Position numbers and translations under genes: made by a program
Source: an uncultured Clostridia bacterium
GTDB taxonomy: Bacteria > Bacillota > Clostridia > Christensenellales > CAG-917
NCBI GenBank assembly: GCA_934233745.1
Contig: CAKQGN010000001.1
Coordinates: 310,001-374,000, forward strand
Length of the DNA stretch: 64,000 nucleotides
Direction: 5' to 3'
Notes under the pieces: model-generated
The model's database searches: none
The model's input: only the letters and a program-made list of their open reading frames with translations
What the model was told of the DNA's origin: nothing
Shown: piece after piece, positions 1 to 8,469 of the stretch
How the letters are laid out: each line of letters starts with the position of its first letter
Numbering within the stretch: position 1 is the first letter of the stretch

Positions 1-1
1 A

Positions 2-1435
2 AAAGGCAAATGGGAAGTTACCGTTGCGGCAAACGATGACGGCGAACTCGAATCGTCTTTCGTAAGCAGTATAGACGAATGGTGTTCGGGAATCAGTGCG
101 GCAACCTTCTTCGGATATGAAGAAAGCGTTTACGGCCCGGGAGTCATTCTTGCAAACATCCTCAACACGTTTACCGAGTTCCTTAGCGTTTGCGTAAACG
201 AAGGTCTTACGCTTGCAGGTGCGCCGGAATGGTGTACGGGACTCATCGTTGACGGCGTTCTCGGCGGCTTGTTCGCGGTGCTAGGTTTCTTGCCGCAAAT
301 CCTCTTGCTGTTCTTGTTCTTCTCGATTTTGGAAGACAGTGGCTATATGGCGCGTGTGGCGTTCATTCTCGACAGAATTTTCAGAAGATTCGGCTTGTCG
401 GGCAGGGCGTTCATGCCGATGATTATGGGCTTCGGTTGCTCCGTTCCCGCATTCATCAACACACGTACTCTTGCCGACGAAAACGAGAGAATCGCAACGA
501 TCAGAGTCATTCCGTTCTTCAGCTGCGGCGCAAAACTCCCGATTCTTACGGCTATCGCGGGCGGTATCGCAACACAGTTCGGATTCTCGCACCCCGACGT
601 CATCACCTATATGATGTATGTGCTGGGCGTGGCAGTTGCAATCTGCGCAGTCATCCTGATGCGCGCAACGACAATGAAGGGCGAAGTTCCCCCGTTTATT
701 ATGGAACTGCCCGCATATCACATGCCTCAACCCAAAAACCTGGCTCTCCACCTTTGGGACAAGACGAAGCACTTTGTGAAAAAAGCATTTACAATCATCC
801 TTGCGTCGACAATCCTCATTTGGTTCATCAGCCATTTCAGCTGGACATGGCAATTCCTTGCGGACGAACAAATGGATAAATCGATTCTTGCAGGTATCGG
901 CGGACTCATTCAACCTCTGTTTACACCGCTCGGATTCGGTTCGCAACTTAAAGCATTCGGTTGGGTGTTCGCAGTTGCGGCAATCACAGGTCTTATCGCC
1001 AAAGAGAACGTTATCGCAACGTTCGGCACATTGGCGGCATGTATCGTCGGCGGTATGATTGACGTCGAAGCAGACGGCGGTATCGCCGCGGCAGGCACAA
1101 TGATCGCCGCAACAGGCATCGACGTGCCGGGCTTGATTGCATTCATCGCATTCAACATGCTCACGATTCCGTGCTTTGCAGCCGTTGCAACCGCAAAGGC
1201 AGAACTCCCGACAAAGAAGTCATACAGAATGACATTGCTCTTCTGGGTAGGCACAAGCTATATCGTGTCCATGATGATCTACCTCATCGGCGCATGGTGG
1301 TGGACAGTGTTCATCTTCGCAGCGATTTGGGCGGCGATCATCACGCTGATCGTGCTAGACAATAAGGGTAAGATCAACGTCAAGAAGTTCTTTGACGACC
1401 TCGGCGCAAAACTCAAAATAAAAAAGAACGCGTAA
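2..1435 (+). CDS. feoB: Ferrous iron transport protein B, C-terminal part (5' end outside window)
   Basis: The reading frame is open from base 2, so the gene begins before the window; the GTPase domain is not seen. What remains (about 477 codons) is the membrane permease half of FeoB, which imports Fe(II) across the inner membrane. Recognisable FeoB motifs are GLIVDGVLGG, the run ILEDSGYMARVAFILDR, MGFGCSVPA and FFSCGAKLPI, followed by several hydrophobic helices including a long Gate-like segment and a basic C-terminal tail (KLKIKKNA). A TTG near base 269 could be mistaken for a start, but the upstream residues continue the family sequence. The Cys-rich partner gene follows 46 bp downstream, as is usual in Clostridia. 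Confidence 0.96.
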   Translation, partial: KGKWEVTVAANDDGELESSFVSSIDEWCSGISAATFFGYEESVYGPGVILANILNTFTEFLSVCVNEGLTLAGAPEWCTGLIVDGVLGGLFAVLGFLPQILLLFLFFSILEDSGYMARVAFILDRIFRRFGLSGRAFMPMIMGFGCSVPAFINTRTLADENERIATIRVIPFFSCGAKLPILTAIAGGIATQFGFSHPDVITYMMYVLGVAVAICAVILMRATTMKGEVPPFIMELPAYHMPQPKNLALHLWDKTKHFVKKAFTIILASTILIWFISHFSWTWQFLADEQMDKSILAGIGGLIQPLFTPLGFGSQLKAFGWVFAVAAITGLIAKENVIATFGTLAACIVGGMIDVEADGGIAAAGTMIAATGIDVPGLIAFIAFNMLTIPCFAAVATAKAELPTKKSYRMTLLFWVGTSYIVSMMIYLIGAWWWTVFIFAAIWAAIITLIVLDNKGKINVKKFFDDLGAKLKIKKNA

Positions 1436-1481
1436 GTCGCGCAAAATGCGCAATACAGACTTTGCGTGAAAAGAGCGAAAT

Positions 1482-1805
1482 ATGACAAACTTAGTTTTTG
1501 AATCTGTTTTGTCGGCAATGCACCCGATCGGAATCGTGACGATAGTCGTTGCGGTTGCGATTGTGGCAGGCGTCATCATCGCGTCAATCGTAAGAAAAGC
1601 GAAAGGCAAGCCTTCGCTCGGAAGCGATTGCGCAGGATGCTCGCACGCAGGGAAGTGCAACGGACATTGCAACTTGCAAGACAAAGATGTCGATTGGACG
1701 GAACTTGTCAAGCAACGCAAAGCCGAACTCGAAGCTCAACGCTTAAAAAGCGAGAAAGAATCTCAACAATCGCAGGATTCGGAGCATGCCGACAGCAATA
1801 ATTAG
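1482..1805 (+). CDS. FeoB-associated Cys-rich membrane protein
   Basis: A 107-residue protein with one membrane helix (about residues 16-37), a short basic stretch, then a Cys cluster with C50, C53, C59 and C63 (SDCAGCSHAGKCNGHC) and a charged, Gln/Glu/Ser-rich tail. This is the layout of the small FeoB-associated Cys-rich proteins that sit directly after feoB in Firmicutes. The role is inferred from position: the cysteines may bind iron or another metal at the inner face of the FeoB channel. The N-terminal helix is shorter and the C-terminal tail longer than in many homologues. A strong hairpin ends the unit about 85 bp downstream. Confidence 0.85.
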   Translation: MTNLVFESVLSAMHPIGIVTIVVAVAIVAGVIIASIVRKAKGKPSLGSDCAGCSHAGKCNGHCNLQDKDVDWTELVKQRKAELEAQRLKSEKESQQSQDSEHADSNN

Positions 1806-1889
1806 TTCAACTTCGCATTGAATAATGATAACCTCAATGCACAAAACAACAGATAGTTGTAGCAATACGACAATCTATATTCTCTCTCA

Positions 1890-1926
1890 AAAGCAGGGGA
1901 AGCGCAAATTGCGCTTCCCCTGCTTT
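1890..1926. terminator. Long perfect hairpin, probable bidirectional terminator of feoB unit
   Basis: An 18-bp perfect inverted repeat with a one-base centre (arms 1890-1907 and 1909-1926). The arms start with AAA and end with TTT, but there is no long U-tract on either side, so termination strength is uncertain. The bases from 1927 to 2030 show nothing else recognisable. Confidence 0.7.
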
Positions 1927-2030
1927 ACATAAATTTCAAATCGCTTGCTTGCAATACTATTGCGAGTGCGCCGATACAATCAATATATTTCGGGAATTTC
2001 TATATCTCATGCCAAGAGTGATAGAATTGT

Positions 2031-2059
2031 TTGACATTGTTTTGTCAATACGCTAAAAT
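2031..2059 (+). promoter_or_regulatory. Sigma-A type promoter for tRNA-Leu
   Basis: TTGACA at 2031-2036, 17-bp spacer, TAAAAT at 2054-2059. The -35 box is the left half of a palindrome, TTGACA-N6-TGTCAA (2031-2048). Transcription would begin about 2066, giving a leader of about 110 nt in which 2123-2168 can fold (GATTTTAC pairing with GTAAAAATC around a CGGAG/CTCCG stem). Confidence 0.65.
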
Positions 2060-2178
2060 AGCAGAGTAGTGCAAAGGCGATACGGCATATGCATTCAAAT
2101 CATTCGAGCATTATTGCGTACGTTTGATTTTACGCCCGCCCTCGGAGAGCTGCTCCGTGTAAAAATCAACAGCAACCT

Positions 2179-2265
2179 GCGGACATGGCGGAATTGGCAG
2201 ACGCGTTAGATTCAGGTTCTAATTTTCGAAAGGAAGTGGAGGTTCAAGTCCTCTTGCCCGCACCA
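2179..2265 (+). tRNA. tRNA-Leu (anticodon CAG)
   Basis: The class II cloverleaf can be drawn by eye: acceptor strand GCGGACA pairing with TGCCCGC, D-arm with GGCGGAATTGGCAGACGC, anticodon stem TTAGA/TCTAA around TTCAGGT (anticodon CAG), a long variable arm (TTTTC/GGAAG) and a T-arm GGAGG-TTCAAGT-CCTCT, with an encoded CCA. The fifth acceptor pair is an A-C mismatch, which is unusual. A terminator follows immediately. A foreign-looking toxin-antitoxin pair starts about 280 bp downstream, so the tRNA is a plausible integration boundary. Confidence 0.95.
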
Positions 2266-2271
2266 AACAAG

Positions 2272-2317
2272 AATAAAACGAACCTTGATGAAAAGTCAAA
2301 GTTCGTTTTATTTTTTA
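2272..2317 (+). terminator. Rho-independent terminator after tRNA-Leu
   Basis: A 17-bp stem with one mismatch (arms start at 2272 with AATAAAACGAACC and end at 2312) followed by a run of T (2311-2316). Confidence 0.85.
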
Positions 2318-2384
2318 CAAGAGATTATTTCGGACTAAAAATCAAACTATAAAAACATTACATCTTTTAACCGAGTGGTTTATC

Positions 2385-2419
2385 GATAGTGTTTTTGCAA
2401 AAAATCAAAAATCACTATC
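2385..2419. repeat. Inverted repeat upstream of abiE promoter
   Basis: GATAGTG (2385-2391) is mirrored by CACTATC (2413-2419), with A/T-rich partly complementary sequence between. AbiEi proteins are known to bind inverted repeats to repress their own operon, but those usually overlap the -10 box. This one lies 60 bp upstream of the -35, so it may equally be a weak terminator or chance. Confidence 0.4.
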
Positions 2420-2479
2420 AGTAACTTAGTTTTTTTGAAACTGACACCACATAAAATCAAAAAAATCGCTGAACAATTA

Positions 2480-2508
2480 TTGACAAATAAGGTATAAAAC
2501 TGTATAAT
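2480..2508 (+). promoter_or_regulatory. Consensus promoter of the abiEi-abiEii operon
   Basis: TTGACA (2480-2485), 17-bp spacer, TATAAT (2503-2508): a perfect sigma-A consensus. The start of translation lies about 30 nt after the expected transcription start. Confidence 0.85.
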
Positions 2509-2543
2509 CTAAGAGCAAATGGAATATAATATAGCGAGGAAAT

Positions 2544-3167
2544 ATGGAACTTGTTAGATGCTTAAAAAATCAATATGGAGAAAACACGCCTATCTTTTTT
2601 GAAGATATTGCCAATGTTTGTTCCGGATATACAAGAGGACGTGTATATCAACTTATTGATGCCGCTATGAATAGCGGCCTTTTGGCTAAGGCGGGATATG
2701 ATTGCTACTATATTCCTACAATAACTCCGTTTGGCAAGTCCTTGCTTAATCCCCGAAAGGTGATTGAGAAAAAATATATATCGAACAAGGGTGAAGTGTA
2801 TGGCTTTTATACGGGGTTGGCATTGCTTAATAGTTTTGGCATAACGACTCAAATGCCGAACGTCATAGAAGTTTTCACAAACAATGAAGCCACAAAATCA
2901 AGACATGTGACAATAAACAATCAGACGATTATAGTCAAAAGGGCGCGTACTACAATAAATAACTCGAACTACAAAGAGATGATGCTTTTGGAATTGTTCA
3001 ACCTTGCGGATATTCGTTCTATTGACGCACGGGCGACACAAAAAATCGTTGATTATATGAAACAGAACAATATATCCATTCAAGGTATTATGAAATACGC
3101 CAAGTTCGTTCCTGCGAGAGCTATAAAGAATTTTATGAGTAGCGAGGTGCAAAATGTTTTTGCATAA
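2544..3167 (+). CDS. AbiEi-like antitoxin of a type IV toxin-antitoxin system
   Basis: A 207-residue protein. The N-terminal half reads as a winged helix (FFEDIANVCSGYTRGRVYQL, then AAMNSGLLAKAG and a YYIPT wing), followed by the AbiEi/DUF6088-type middle domain (GFYTGLALLNSFGITTQMP, then a beta-rich segment VTINNQTIIVKRAR). In type IV systems the antitoxin represses the operon and counteracts the nucleotidyltransferase toxin without binding it. The start codon follows GCGAGGA, with a perfect promoter just upstream. The 3' end overlaps the toxin gene by 14 bp, which fits translational coupling. Confidence 0.85.
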   Translation: MELVRCLKNQYGENTPIFFEDIANVCSGYTRGRVYQLIDAAMNSGLLAKAGYDCYYIPTITPFGKSLLNPRKVIEKKYISNKGEVYGFYTGLALLNSFGITTQMPNVIEVFTNNEATKSRHVTINNQTIIVKRARTTINNSNYKEMMLLELFNLADIRSIDARATQKIVDYMKQNNISIQGIMKYAKFVPARAIKNFMSSEVQNVFA

Positions 3168-4056
3168 AGATAAAAATCTATTTGAACAAACGATATTTCA
3201 AGTTGCTCAAAGAAGTGGAATTGAGTCCGGAATTATAGAAAAGGATTATTATGTTTCCTTATTGCTCAAAGAATTGAGTCAAACGCTTCCGTCTATGATA
3301 TTCAAAGGCGGAACGTCTTTGTCTAAATGCCATAAAGTAATAAAAAGATTTTCTGAAGACATCGATATTACGTTGGATGAAAATCATTTGTCGCAAGGCA
3401 ATCGCAAGAGCGTAAAAACGGCGATTGTAAACGCATGCGAAAAGCTGGGATTCTCTATATCGAATCTCGATGACATAAAAAGCAGAAAGGATTTCAACCA
3501 TTACAAGATAGAGTATGCCGGCTTGTTTATGATTGACGGGCTAAAGCCTGATATAGAAATAGACACGATTTTTTCAATTCGTTCTTTTCCGTATGAGCAA
3601 AAATTGGCTACGAGTATAATTTATGATTATCTTCATGAAATGGGACTAGATGAGTTTATCGACACATATGAACTCTTGCCGTATCCTGTAAACACACAAT
3701 CTATCGATAGAACTTTCATTGATAAGGTTTTTGCATTGTGTGATTACTATTTGGAAGGTGAAACAAAAGAGAGGTCACGGCATCTTTACGATATTTATAA
3801 ACTGTATCCGCTTTTATCTGATGACAATGTGATAAGAGTGCTTGCAAAAGAAACACGAGATACAAGGGCAAATAGTCCGTTTTGTGAATCGGCAAAATCT
3901 ACAAAAGGCATAAACGTACTTCTTCAAGAAATAATCGATAAAGAGTATTATAGGATTGATTACAAGGAAAACACATCAATCTTATTATATGACGATATAT
4001 CATATGAAGAAGCGATAACTGTTCTTGCGAAAATAATTAGCAAAAAACTGTTTTGA
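3154..4056 (+). CDS. AbiEii-like nucleotidyltransferase toxin
   Basis: A 300-residue protein of the AbiEii/AbiGii family. The diagnostic motifs are IEKDYYVSLLL near the N-terminus, FKGGTSLSK and RFSEDIDI (the nucleotidyltransferase GS and DxD signatures), followed by a predicted helical region with DPLLSD-like and YRIDYKEN segments. Relatives act as NTP transferases that modify tRNA or other targets and stop growth, giving phage abortive infection. All visible active-site residues are intact. It overlaps the antitoxin gene by 14 bp; GAGG (3144-3147) is its ribosome site inside that gene. A strong terminator follows. Confidence 0.88.
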   Translation: MFLHKDKNLFEQTIFQVAQRSGIESGIIEKDYYVSLLLKELSQTLPSMIFKGGTSLSKCHKVIKRFSEDIDITLDENHLSQGNRKSVKTAIVNACEKLGFSISNLDDIKSRKDFNHYKIEYAGLFMIDGLKPDIEIDTIFSIRSFPYEQKLATSIIYDYLHEMGLDEFIDTYELLPYPVNTQSIDRTFIDKVFALCDYYLEGETKERSRHLYDIYKLYPLLSDDNVIRVLAKETRDTRANSPFCESAKSTKGINVLLQEIIDKEYYRIDYKENTSILLYDDISYEEAITVLAKIISKKLF

Positions 4057-4097
4057 TTGATGTGTTCAACTGCGGTTGCTTTCTGCGCACCAGGATG

Positions 4098-4139
4098 AAC
4101 CCGGTTGAACCAGAAAGGTTTGACCGGGTTTTTCTTTTT
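4098..4139 (+). terminator. Rho-independent terminator of abiE operon
   Basis: Stem AACCCGGT...ACCGGGTT with an inner AACC/GGTT pair (4098-4130) followed by TTTTTCTTTTT. Just downstream, GCATACATTTCAAA occurs twice in tandem (4159-4172 and 4177-4190). Confidence 0.85.
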
Positions 4140-4246
4140 CTAATATTTATAATATTAGGCATACATTTCAAACCTAGCATACATTTCAAATCTAATGGTT
4201 TTCTTTTTATATTCATTATTAAACGATGTTTTGGAGTGAGAAAACG

Positions 4247-4275
4247 TTGACCGATGACGAATATTGTGGTAAAAT
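4247..4275 (+). promoter_or_regulatory. Promoter of the Dlt-like operon
   Basis: TTGACC (4247-4252), 17-bp spacer, TAAAAT (4270-4275). It would give a leader of about 240 nt before the first gene. The leader contains a short hairpin (TGTATGG/CCATACA, within 4303-4335) and an 18-codon frame at 4431-4487 without a clear ribosome site. I see no known riboswitch. Confidence 0.6.
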
Positions 4276-4523
4276 GTAAAAAATGTATGTTAAAATCAAG
4301 AGGTTGTATGGTTTTTCGGTTTTCAATCCATACATGTGCACGAGTGGCTTTGTGCAGAGATTTTGACAGCATTGTTTGTGGTATTGACCGAACTTTGGCG
4401 GCATGACGTCGCAAGGGCGGTGTTGTTCTTATGCCGAGAAGGATTGCAACGAAAGGTAGGATTCCTTTTGGCGGTTTTTGGGGTTGATATGCAATCGGCG
4501 TTAGATTGAAATCGGAGATATCA

Positions 4524-5495
4524 TTGGAAAAATTGATTAAAAGCAAAAAAGAAAAGGCTTTTTCGTTGATAGGATTTATCCTATTGTTTATCCTTTTGAC
4601 TTTATTGTTGTCGGCGGCGGTCAAACCCGACTCACCTATGGACTGCACGGATAAGCGCAAGTTTGAAGCTCTGAGGGTGTTTGACGAGCCTAACAATACT
4701 TTGGACGCACTGTTTTTTGGGCACAGCGGCGTGTTTTGCGGCATAAATCCTATGGAAATGTATGCAAAGTACGGCTTTACGTCGTACGATTGCTCGTTTG
4801 CATCGCAAATGCCGTGGGAAACCACCGAATTTTTGAGAGAAACCCTGAAAAGACAAAAACCGAAAGTCGTCGTTGTGGACGTTGACCAGCTCCTGTTTAA
4901 AAACATCAATCACAGGGCGGATTACGTGTGGTCGCAAATTAGGCGCGCCGCACCCATAATCGACAACCATACGGCGTGGAAAAAGTTTTTGCCCGGGGGC
5001 GAGCAGCGAGAGCGAAACTTCAACAAAGGGTATAGGCGTTCAAGGCGCGTTTCGCCATACGACAGCGACGGCAGTGTCGGCGGAAAAAACAAGAATAACG
5101 GCGACAAACAATATAAAATCGCCGCAATGAGCCTCAAGTGCTTTGACGAGATCGTCGAGCTTTGCAAAGAGCATGGCGTGGAGCTTGTCTTTGTGGAATT
5201 GCCATCCAAAAAAAGGTGGAATAACTCAACCTACAATGCCGTCAAAAAGTACGCAGACAAGAAAGGCGTGCGCTTTATCGACGCAAACCAAAGAGAAAAA
5301 GAGTTCGGCTTCAATTGGAAAAAAGATACTTCGGACGGCGGCGAACACCTCAACGAAAGCGGCGCGCTCAAAACGTCGCTGTGGCTTGGCAAAATTCTTC
5401 AAGAGGACTACAAACTCCCCGACAGGAGAGAGGACAAAGCCTATGAGTTTTGGAAAGAGGACTACGCAAAGTATTTGGTCTCGCAAAAACAATAA
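4524..5495 (+). CDS. SGNH/AlgJ-DltD-like membrane-anchored protein, copy 1
   Basis: A 323-residue protein with a basic N-terminus, one membrane helix (about residues 13-32), then an extracytoplasmic SGNH-like domain. It has LFFGHSGVF (about 64-72; the GxS nucleophile block) and a C-terminal DGGEHLNESG carrying the D..H pair. Proteins of this kind work beside MBOAT enzymes in transfer of acyl or aminoacyl groups to surface polymers (DltD, AlgJ). I chose TTG at 4524: CGGAGA lies 5 bp before it, and it aligns with the ATG of the second copy (MEKVKSKKEK against LEKLIKSKKEK). A TTG at 4506 is less likely. The copy at 7503 is clearly paralogous but diverged in the middle. Confidence 0.75.
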   Translation: MEKLIKSKKEKAFSLIGFILLFILLTLLLSAAVKPDSPMDCTDKRKFEALRVFDEPNNTLDALFFGHSGVFCGINPMEMYAKYGFTSYDCSFASQMPWETTEFLRETLKRQKPKVVVVDVDQLLFKNINHRADYVWSQIRRAAPIIDNHTAWKKFLPGGEQRERNFNKGYRRSRRVSPYDSDGSVGGKNKNNGDKQYKIAAMSLKCFDEIVELCKEHGVELVFVELPSKKRWNNSTYNAVKKYADKKGVRFIDANQREKEFGFNWKKDTSDGGEHLNESGALKTSLWLGKILQEDYKLPDRREDKAYEFWKEDYAKYLVSQKQ

Positions 5496-5549
5496 TCGTA
5501 CATTAATCTCAAGGATGTTCGGCATTTTATAAAATTGCCCGACAAATGA

Positions 5550-5578
5550 TTGACAATATGAGCGAAAAATCGTACGCT
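5550..5578 (+). promoter_or_regulatory. Possible internal promoter before the MBOAT gene
   Basis: TTGACA (5550-5555), 17-bp spacer, TACGCT (5573-5578) in the 200-bp gap between the first SGNH gene and the MBOAT gene. The -35 is perfect but the -10 is weak. Confidence 0.4.
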
Positions 5579-5695
5579 GTCTCAAAAAGATACATTGTTT
5601 AAGTTAAATATATTTATATATTTAGCATAAATTGCACCATAACGAGAATACGCAACATTATGTAATCATTGTCGGGAGATATACTGAGGATAATC

Positions 5696-7486
5696 ATGAA
5701 CAAGGTAACTTTAATATTTTTAGCATTTTTGGCAGGCGCAGCCGTCTTGTACTACGTCGTGCCGAAAAAAATACGCTGGGTTGTCTTGCTGATTGCAAGC
5801 ATAGGCTTTTACGCTGTGACGGACAAGTACCTCATTGCGTTTGTTTGCCTTACGACAATCAGCGTGTATTTTGGCGCGCGCGGTATTCAGAAAAACAACG
5901 ATAGGCTCAAAAAGCCTGCGCCGCTCAAAGAGGCGCAACCCACTGTCGCAATGTCTGAAAAGCAGGACGCGCAAGCAAATGTCGAAACTGTGGAATCCGC
6001 AAACGTAATATCTTGTGAGGTTGCTGCCGATTGTGACAACGCTGTCGTTGACGGCGCGGCGGAAATGCCTAGCGCAGCGCAAGAAACGGGGCAAACCCTT
6101 GCCGATTCGGATTCAAACAACTCGGATAAAAAACGCAAGAAAAAAGTCAAACAACCCCTTGAAGGCAAAGCACTCAAAGAACACATAAAAAAGCAAAACA
6201 AGGCTTTAATCGCGTCGATTATTATACTTAATCTTGCGATTATAGGATTTTTGAAGTATTTCAACTTCTTTGGCAGCACGGTCAACTCACTCCTTGAACT
6301 GTGCGGTGCAAAGGGCAGAATCCCTGCGCTCAAACTGTTTTTGCCTTTGGGCATTTCATTCTATACTTTGCAAGCGATAGGCTATCTTATCGACGTGTAT
6401 AGAAAAAAGTATGCGGCGGAAAGGAATTTTGCAAAAGTTGCGTTGTTCCTCTTGTTTTTCCCTCAAATTCTCGAAGGGCCTATCGGCAGATTCGACAAGC
6501 TCGCCGACCAACTTTACGAGGGGCGTTCGGCAAACTATGAAAACATTATTTTCGGGCTTGAGCGTATCGCTTGGGGCTTGTTCAAAAAAATGGTGGTTGC
6601 CGACAGGCTGTATATGCTCGTCTACAAGATTTCCGAGTCACCGAGCGAATATTCGGGCGTTGCCAGCTTGATGTTTATCGTGTGTTATACGTTGCAGCTT
6701 TACGCCGATTTTTCGGGATTTATCGACATCGCAATCGGCGGCGGACAACTGTTTGGAATCAAAATGGACGAAAACTTCCGCCAGCCGTTCTTTGCAAAGA
6801 GCGCGCAAGAGTTTTGGCAAAGGTGGCATATCACCCTCGGCTCTTGGCTCAAAGACTACGTTTTCTATTCGGTTGCGCTCTCGCCAAGGCTCAACAAGGG
6901 GTGCAGTAAACTCAAAAAGAAACACAAAAATCATTTCACCAAAATGCTACCGACGGCGGTTGCGCTGCTTGCGGTGTGGATTTGCAACGGCTTGTGGCAC
7001 GGCCCTGAATGGAAGTATATCGTTTTTGGATTGTACTATTTTGTGATTATCGTGTCGGGTATGATGCTCGAACCGCTATTCAAAAAAATCGCCGAAAAAA
7101 TCAAGCTCAACCTCGACGGCAAGGGGTGGGGAGTCGTAAGACATTTGAGAACGCTGTTGATTATCTTTGTCGGCGAAACCATTTTCGGCGCAAAAACCCT
7201 CAAAGACGCCGTTCATATTCTCGGCTCAGTGTTTGTGCCCTATCGCGGCAACTTCTTCTCGCTCGGTCTTGACTACAAGGAATTTATCATTGCCGTGCTT
7301 GGCGTAATAACCATTTTCATCGTCGGCATTGTCAAGGAAAGGGGCGTGGATATAAGGCAGAATTTGTACGAAAAGGCAGTCCCCGTTCGCTGGGTGACGT
7401 TTTTGGCTCTCACGTTTTCGATAATGGTGTTCGGCGCATACGGCGGAATGTATTCGGTTGCACCGTTCATATACGGCAATTTCTGA
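5696..7486 (+). CDS. MBOAT family membrane O-acyltransferase (DltB/AlgI-like)
   Basis: A 596-residue polytopic membrane protein. The core carries MBOAT signatures: LFLPLGISFYTLQAIGYLID, FPQILEGPIGRFD, LYADFSGFIDIAIG, WQRWHITLGSWLKDYVF and CNGLWHGPEWKYI, the last holding the catalytic His near residue 434. Such enzymes move an activated acyl or aminoacyl group from the cytoplasm to an extracellular acceptor. Unusually, a hydrophilic Lys/Ala/Asp-rich insert of about 100 residues (roughly 62-165) separates the first two helices from the core. The ATG at 5696 has GAGGA five bases upstream. It is flanked by two SGNH-like genes, and the activation and carrier genes follow. Confidence 0.92.
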   Translation: MNKVTLIFLAFLAGAAVLYYVVPKKIRWVVLLIASIGFYAVTDKYLIAFVCLTTISVYFGARGIQKNNDRLKKPAPLKEAQPTVAMSEKQDAQANVETVESANVISCEVAADCDNAVVDGAAEMPSAAQETGQTLADSDSNNSDKKRKKKVKQPLEGKALKEHIKKQNKALIASIIILNLAIIGFLKYFNFFGSTVNSLLELCGAKGRIPALKLFLPLGISFYTLQAIGYLIDVYRKKYAAERNFAKVALFLLFFPQILEGPIGRFDKLADQLYEGRSANYENIIFGLERIAWGLFKKMVVADRLYMLVYKISESPSEYSGVASLMFIVCYTLQLYADFSGFIDIAIGGGQLFGIKMDENFRQPFFAKSAQEFWQRWHITLGSWLKDYVFYSVALSPRLNKGCSKLKKKHKNHFTKMLPTAVALLAVWICNGLWHGPEWKYIVFGLYYFVIIVSGMMLEPLFKKIAEKIKLNLDGKGWGVVRHLRTLLIIFVGETIFGAKTLKDAVHILGSVFVPYRGNFFSLGLDYKEFIIAVLGVITIFIVGIVKERGVDIRQNLYEKAVPVRWVTFLALTFSIMVFGAYGGMYSVAPFIYGNF

Positions 7487-7502
7487 TATAAGAGAGGATA
7501 GA

Positions 7503-8462
7503 ATGGAAAAAGTAAAAAGTAAAAAAGAAAAAATCATTTCAATTATAGGCTTTATCATTTTGCTTGCGGTTCTCACGGTTATGCTCTCGCTGTTTTTTAA
7601 ACCTAATAATCCAATGGATTATGCAGATAAACGCACTGCAAAAGGATATCGAGTCTATGATGAGCCTAATAACACTCTCGATGTATTATTTTTTGGTCAT
7701 AGCGCCGTGTATTCTGCCGTATCACCTATGGAAATATACAATAACTATGGGTTTACGTCATTTGCTTGTTCTTATCCACTACAAATGCCATGGGAAACCG
7801 CAGACTTTTTAAAAGATGTTTTAAGGAAACAGTCTCCAAAAGTTGTTGTGATGGATATAGATAGCCTGTGTTATGACATAAAGAGGACTAATATTAAGAA
7901 AATCTATGATGACGCGGTACGCAAGAAAAAGTATCCTCTTTTGCAAAACCATATAGCGTGGAAAGATTGGCTCCCAAATGTGGAGATCAGAGAGCGAGAT
8001 GTTAACAAAGGGTATATTATCCATAAAAAAAAGAAGCCGTATAAAGGCAATCGTGCGTTTAAAGAAACAGATAAAAGGTTTGCTACAACTCAAGAGTTTA
8101 TTAAAGGTCTTGATGATGTGGTAAAAATTTGCAGAGAAAAAGGCATTGAACTATTTTTAATGGAATTGCCAAACAAGACTAGATGGTCTTATGAGAAGTT
8201 TAATACCGCTTCTGATTATGTGAATGAACGTGGACTGCATTTTGTTGATTTTACACAATATGAAAAGCAAATGGGATTCGATTGGGTAAATGATACTATG
8301 GACGAAGGGGATCATCTTAACTATTACGGAGCAGTAAAACTAAGTGCACATCTTGGCAAAATCCTTGCAGAAAAGTATGATTTGCCGGATAGAAGAAATG
8401 ACGAAACATATGCGTTTTGGAAAGAAGATTTTGAACAATATAAAAAACGCTGTGGAAAGTGA
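7503..8462 (+). CDS. SGNH/AlgJ-DltD-like membrane-anchored protein, copy 2
   Basis: A 319-residue paralogue of the protein at 4524: basic start MEKVKSKKEK, one membrane helix (about 11-32), KPNNPMDYADKR, then LFFGHSAVY (GHS at 65-67) and a C-terminal DEGDHLNYYG. Start and end align well with copy 1; the centre diverges. The ATG at 7503 follows GAGAGGA. It lies 16 bp after the MBOAT gene and 7 bp before the adenylation gene, so it is the better candidate for the DltD-like partner. The local base composition is more A/T-rich than that of the MBOAT and adenylation genes, so the two copies may have different histories. Confidence 0.78.
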   Translation: MEKVKSKKEKIISIIGFIILLAVLTVMLSLFFKPNNPMDYADKRTAKGYRVYDEPNNTLDVLFFGHSAVYSAVSPMEIYNNYGFTSFACSYPLQMPWETADFLKDVLRKQSPKVVVMDIDSLCYDIKRTNIKKIYDDAVRKKKYPLLQNHIAWKDWLPNVEIRERDVNKGYIIHKKKKPYKGNRAFKETDKRFATTQEFIKGLDDVVKICREKGIELFLMELPNKTRWSYEKFNTASDYVNERGLHFVDFTQYEKQMGFDWVNDTMDEGDHLNYYGAVKLSAHLGKILAEKYDLPDRRNDETYAFWKEDFEQYKKRCGK

Positions 8463-8469
8463 GGAACAT

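Noticed and set aside
281..946. Long minus-strand frame inside feoB (and many similar frames opposite other genes)
   Set aside because: It has no ribosome site or known motif and mirrors the codon pattern of the sense gene.
269..1435. TTG at 269 as start of a 388-residue protein
   Set aside because: The frame is open to base 2 and the upstream residues continue FeoB; this is a gene cut by the window edge.
4303..4523. Riboswitch in the leader of the Dlt-like operon
   Set aside because: Only one short stem is visible and no known riboswitch core could be matched by eye.
4037..4909. 290-codon minus-strand frame across the abiE terminator and SGNH gene
   Set aside because: It crosses a terminator, a promoter and a supported gene and has no recognisable domain.
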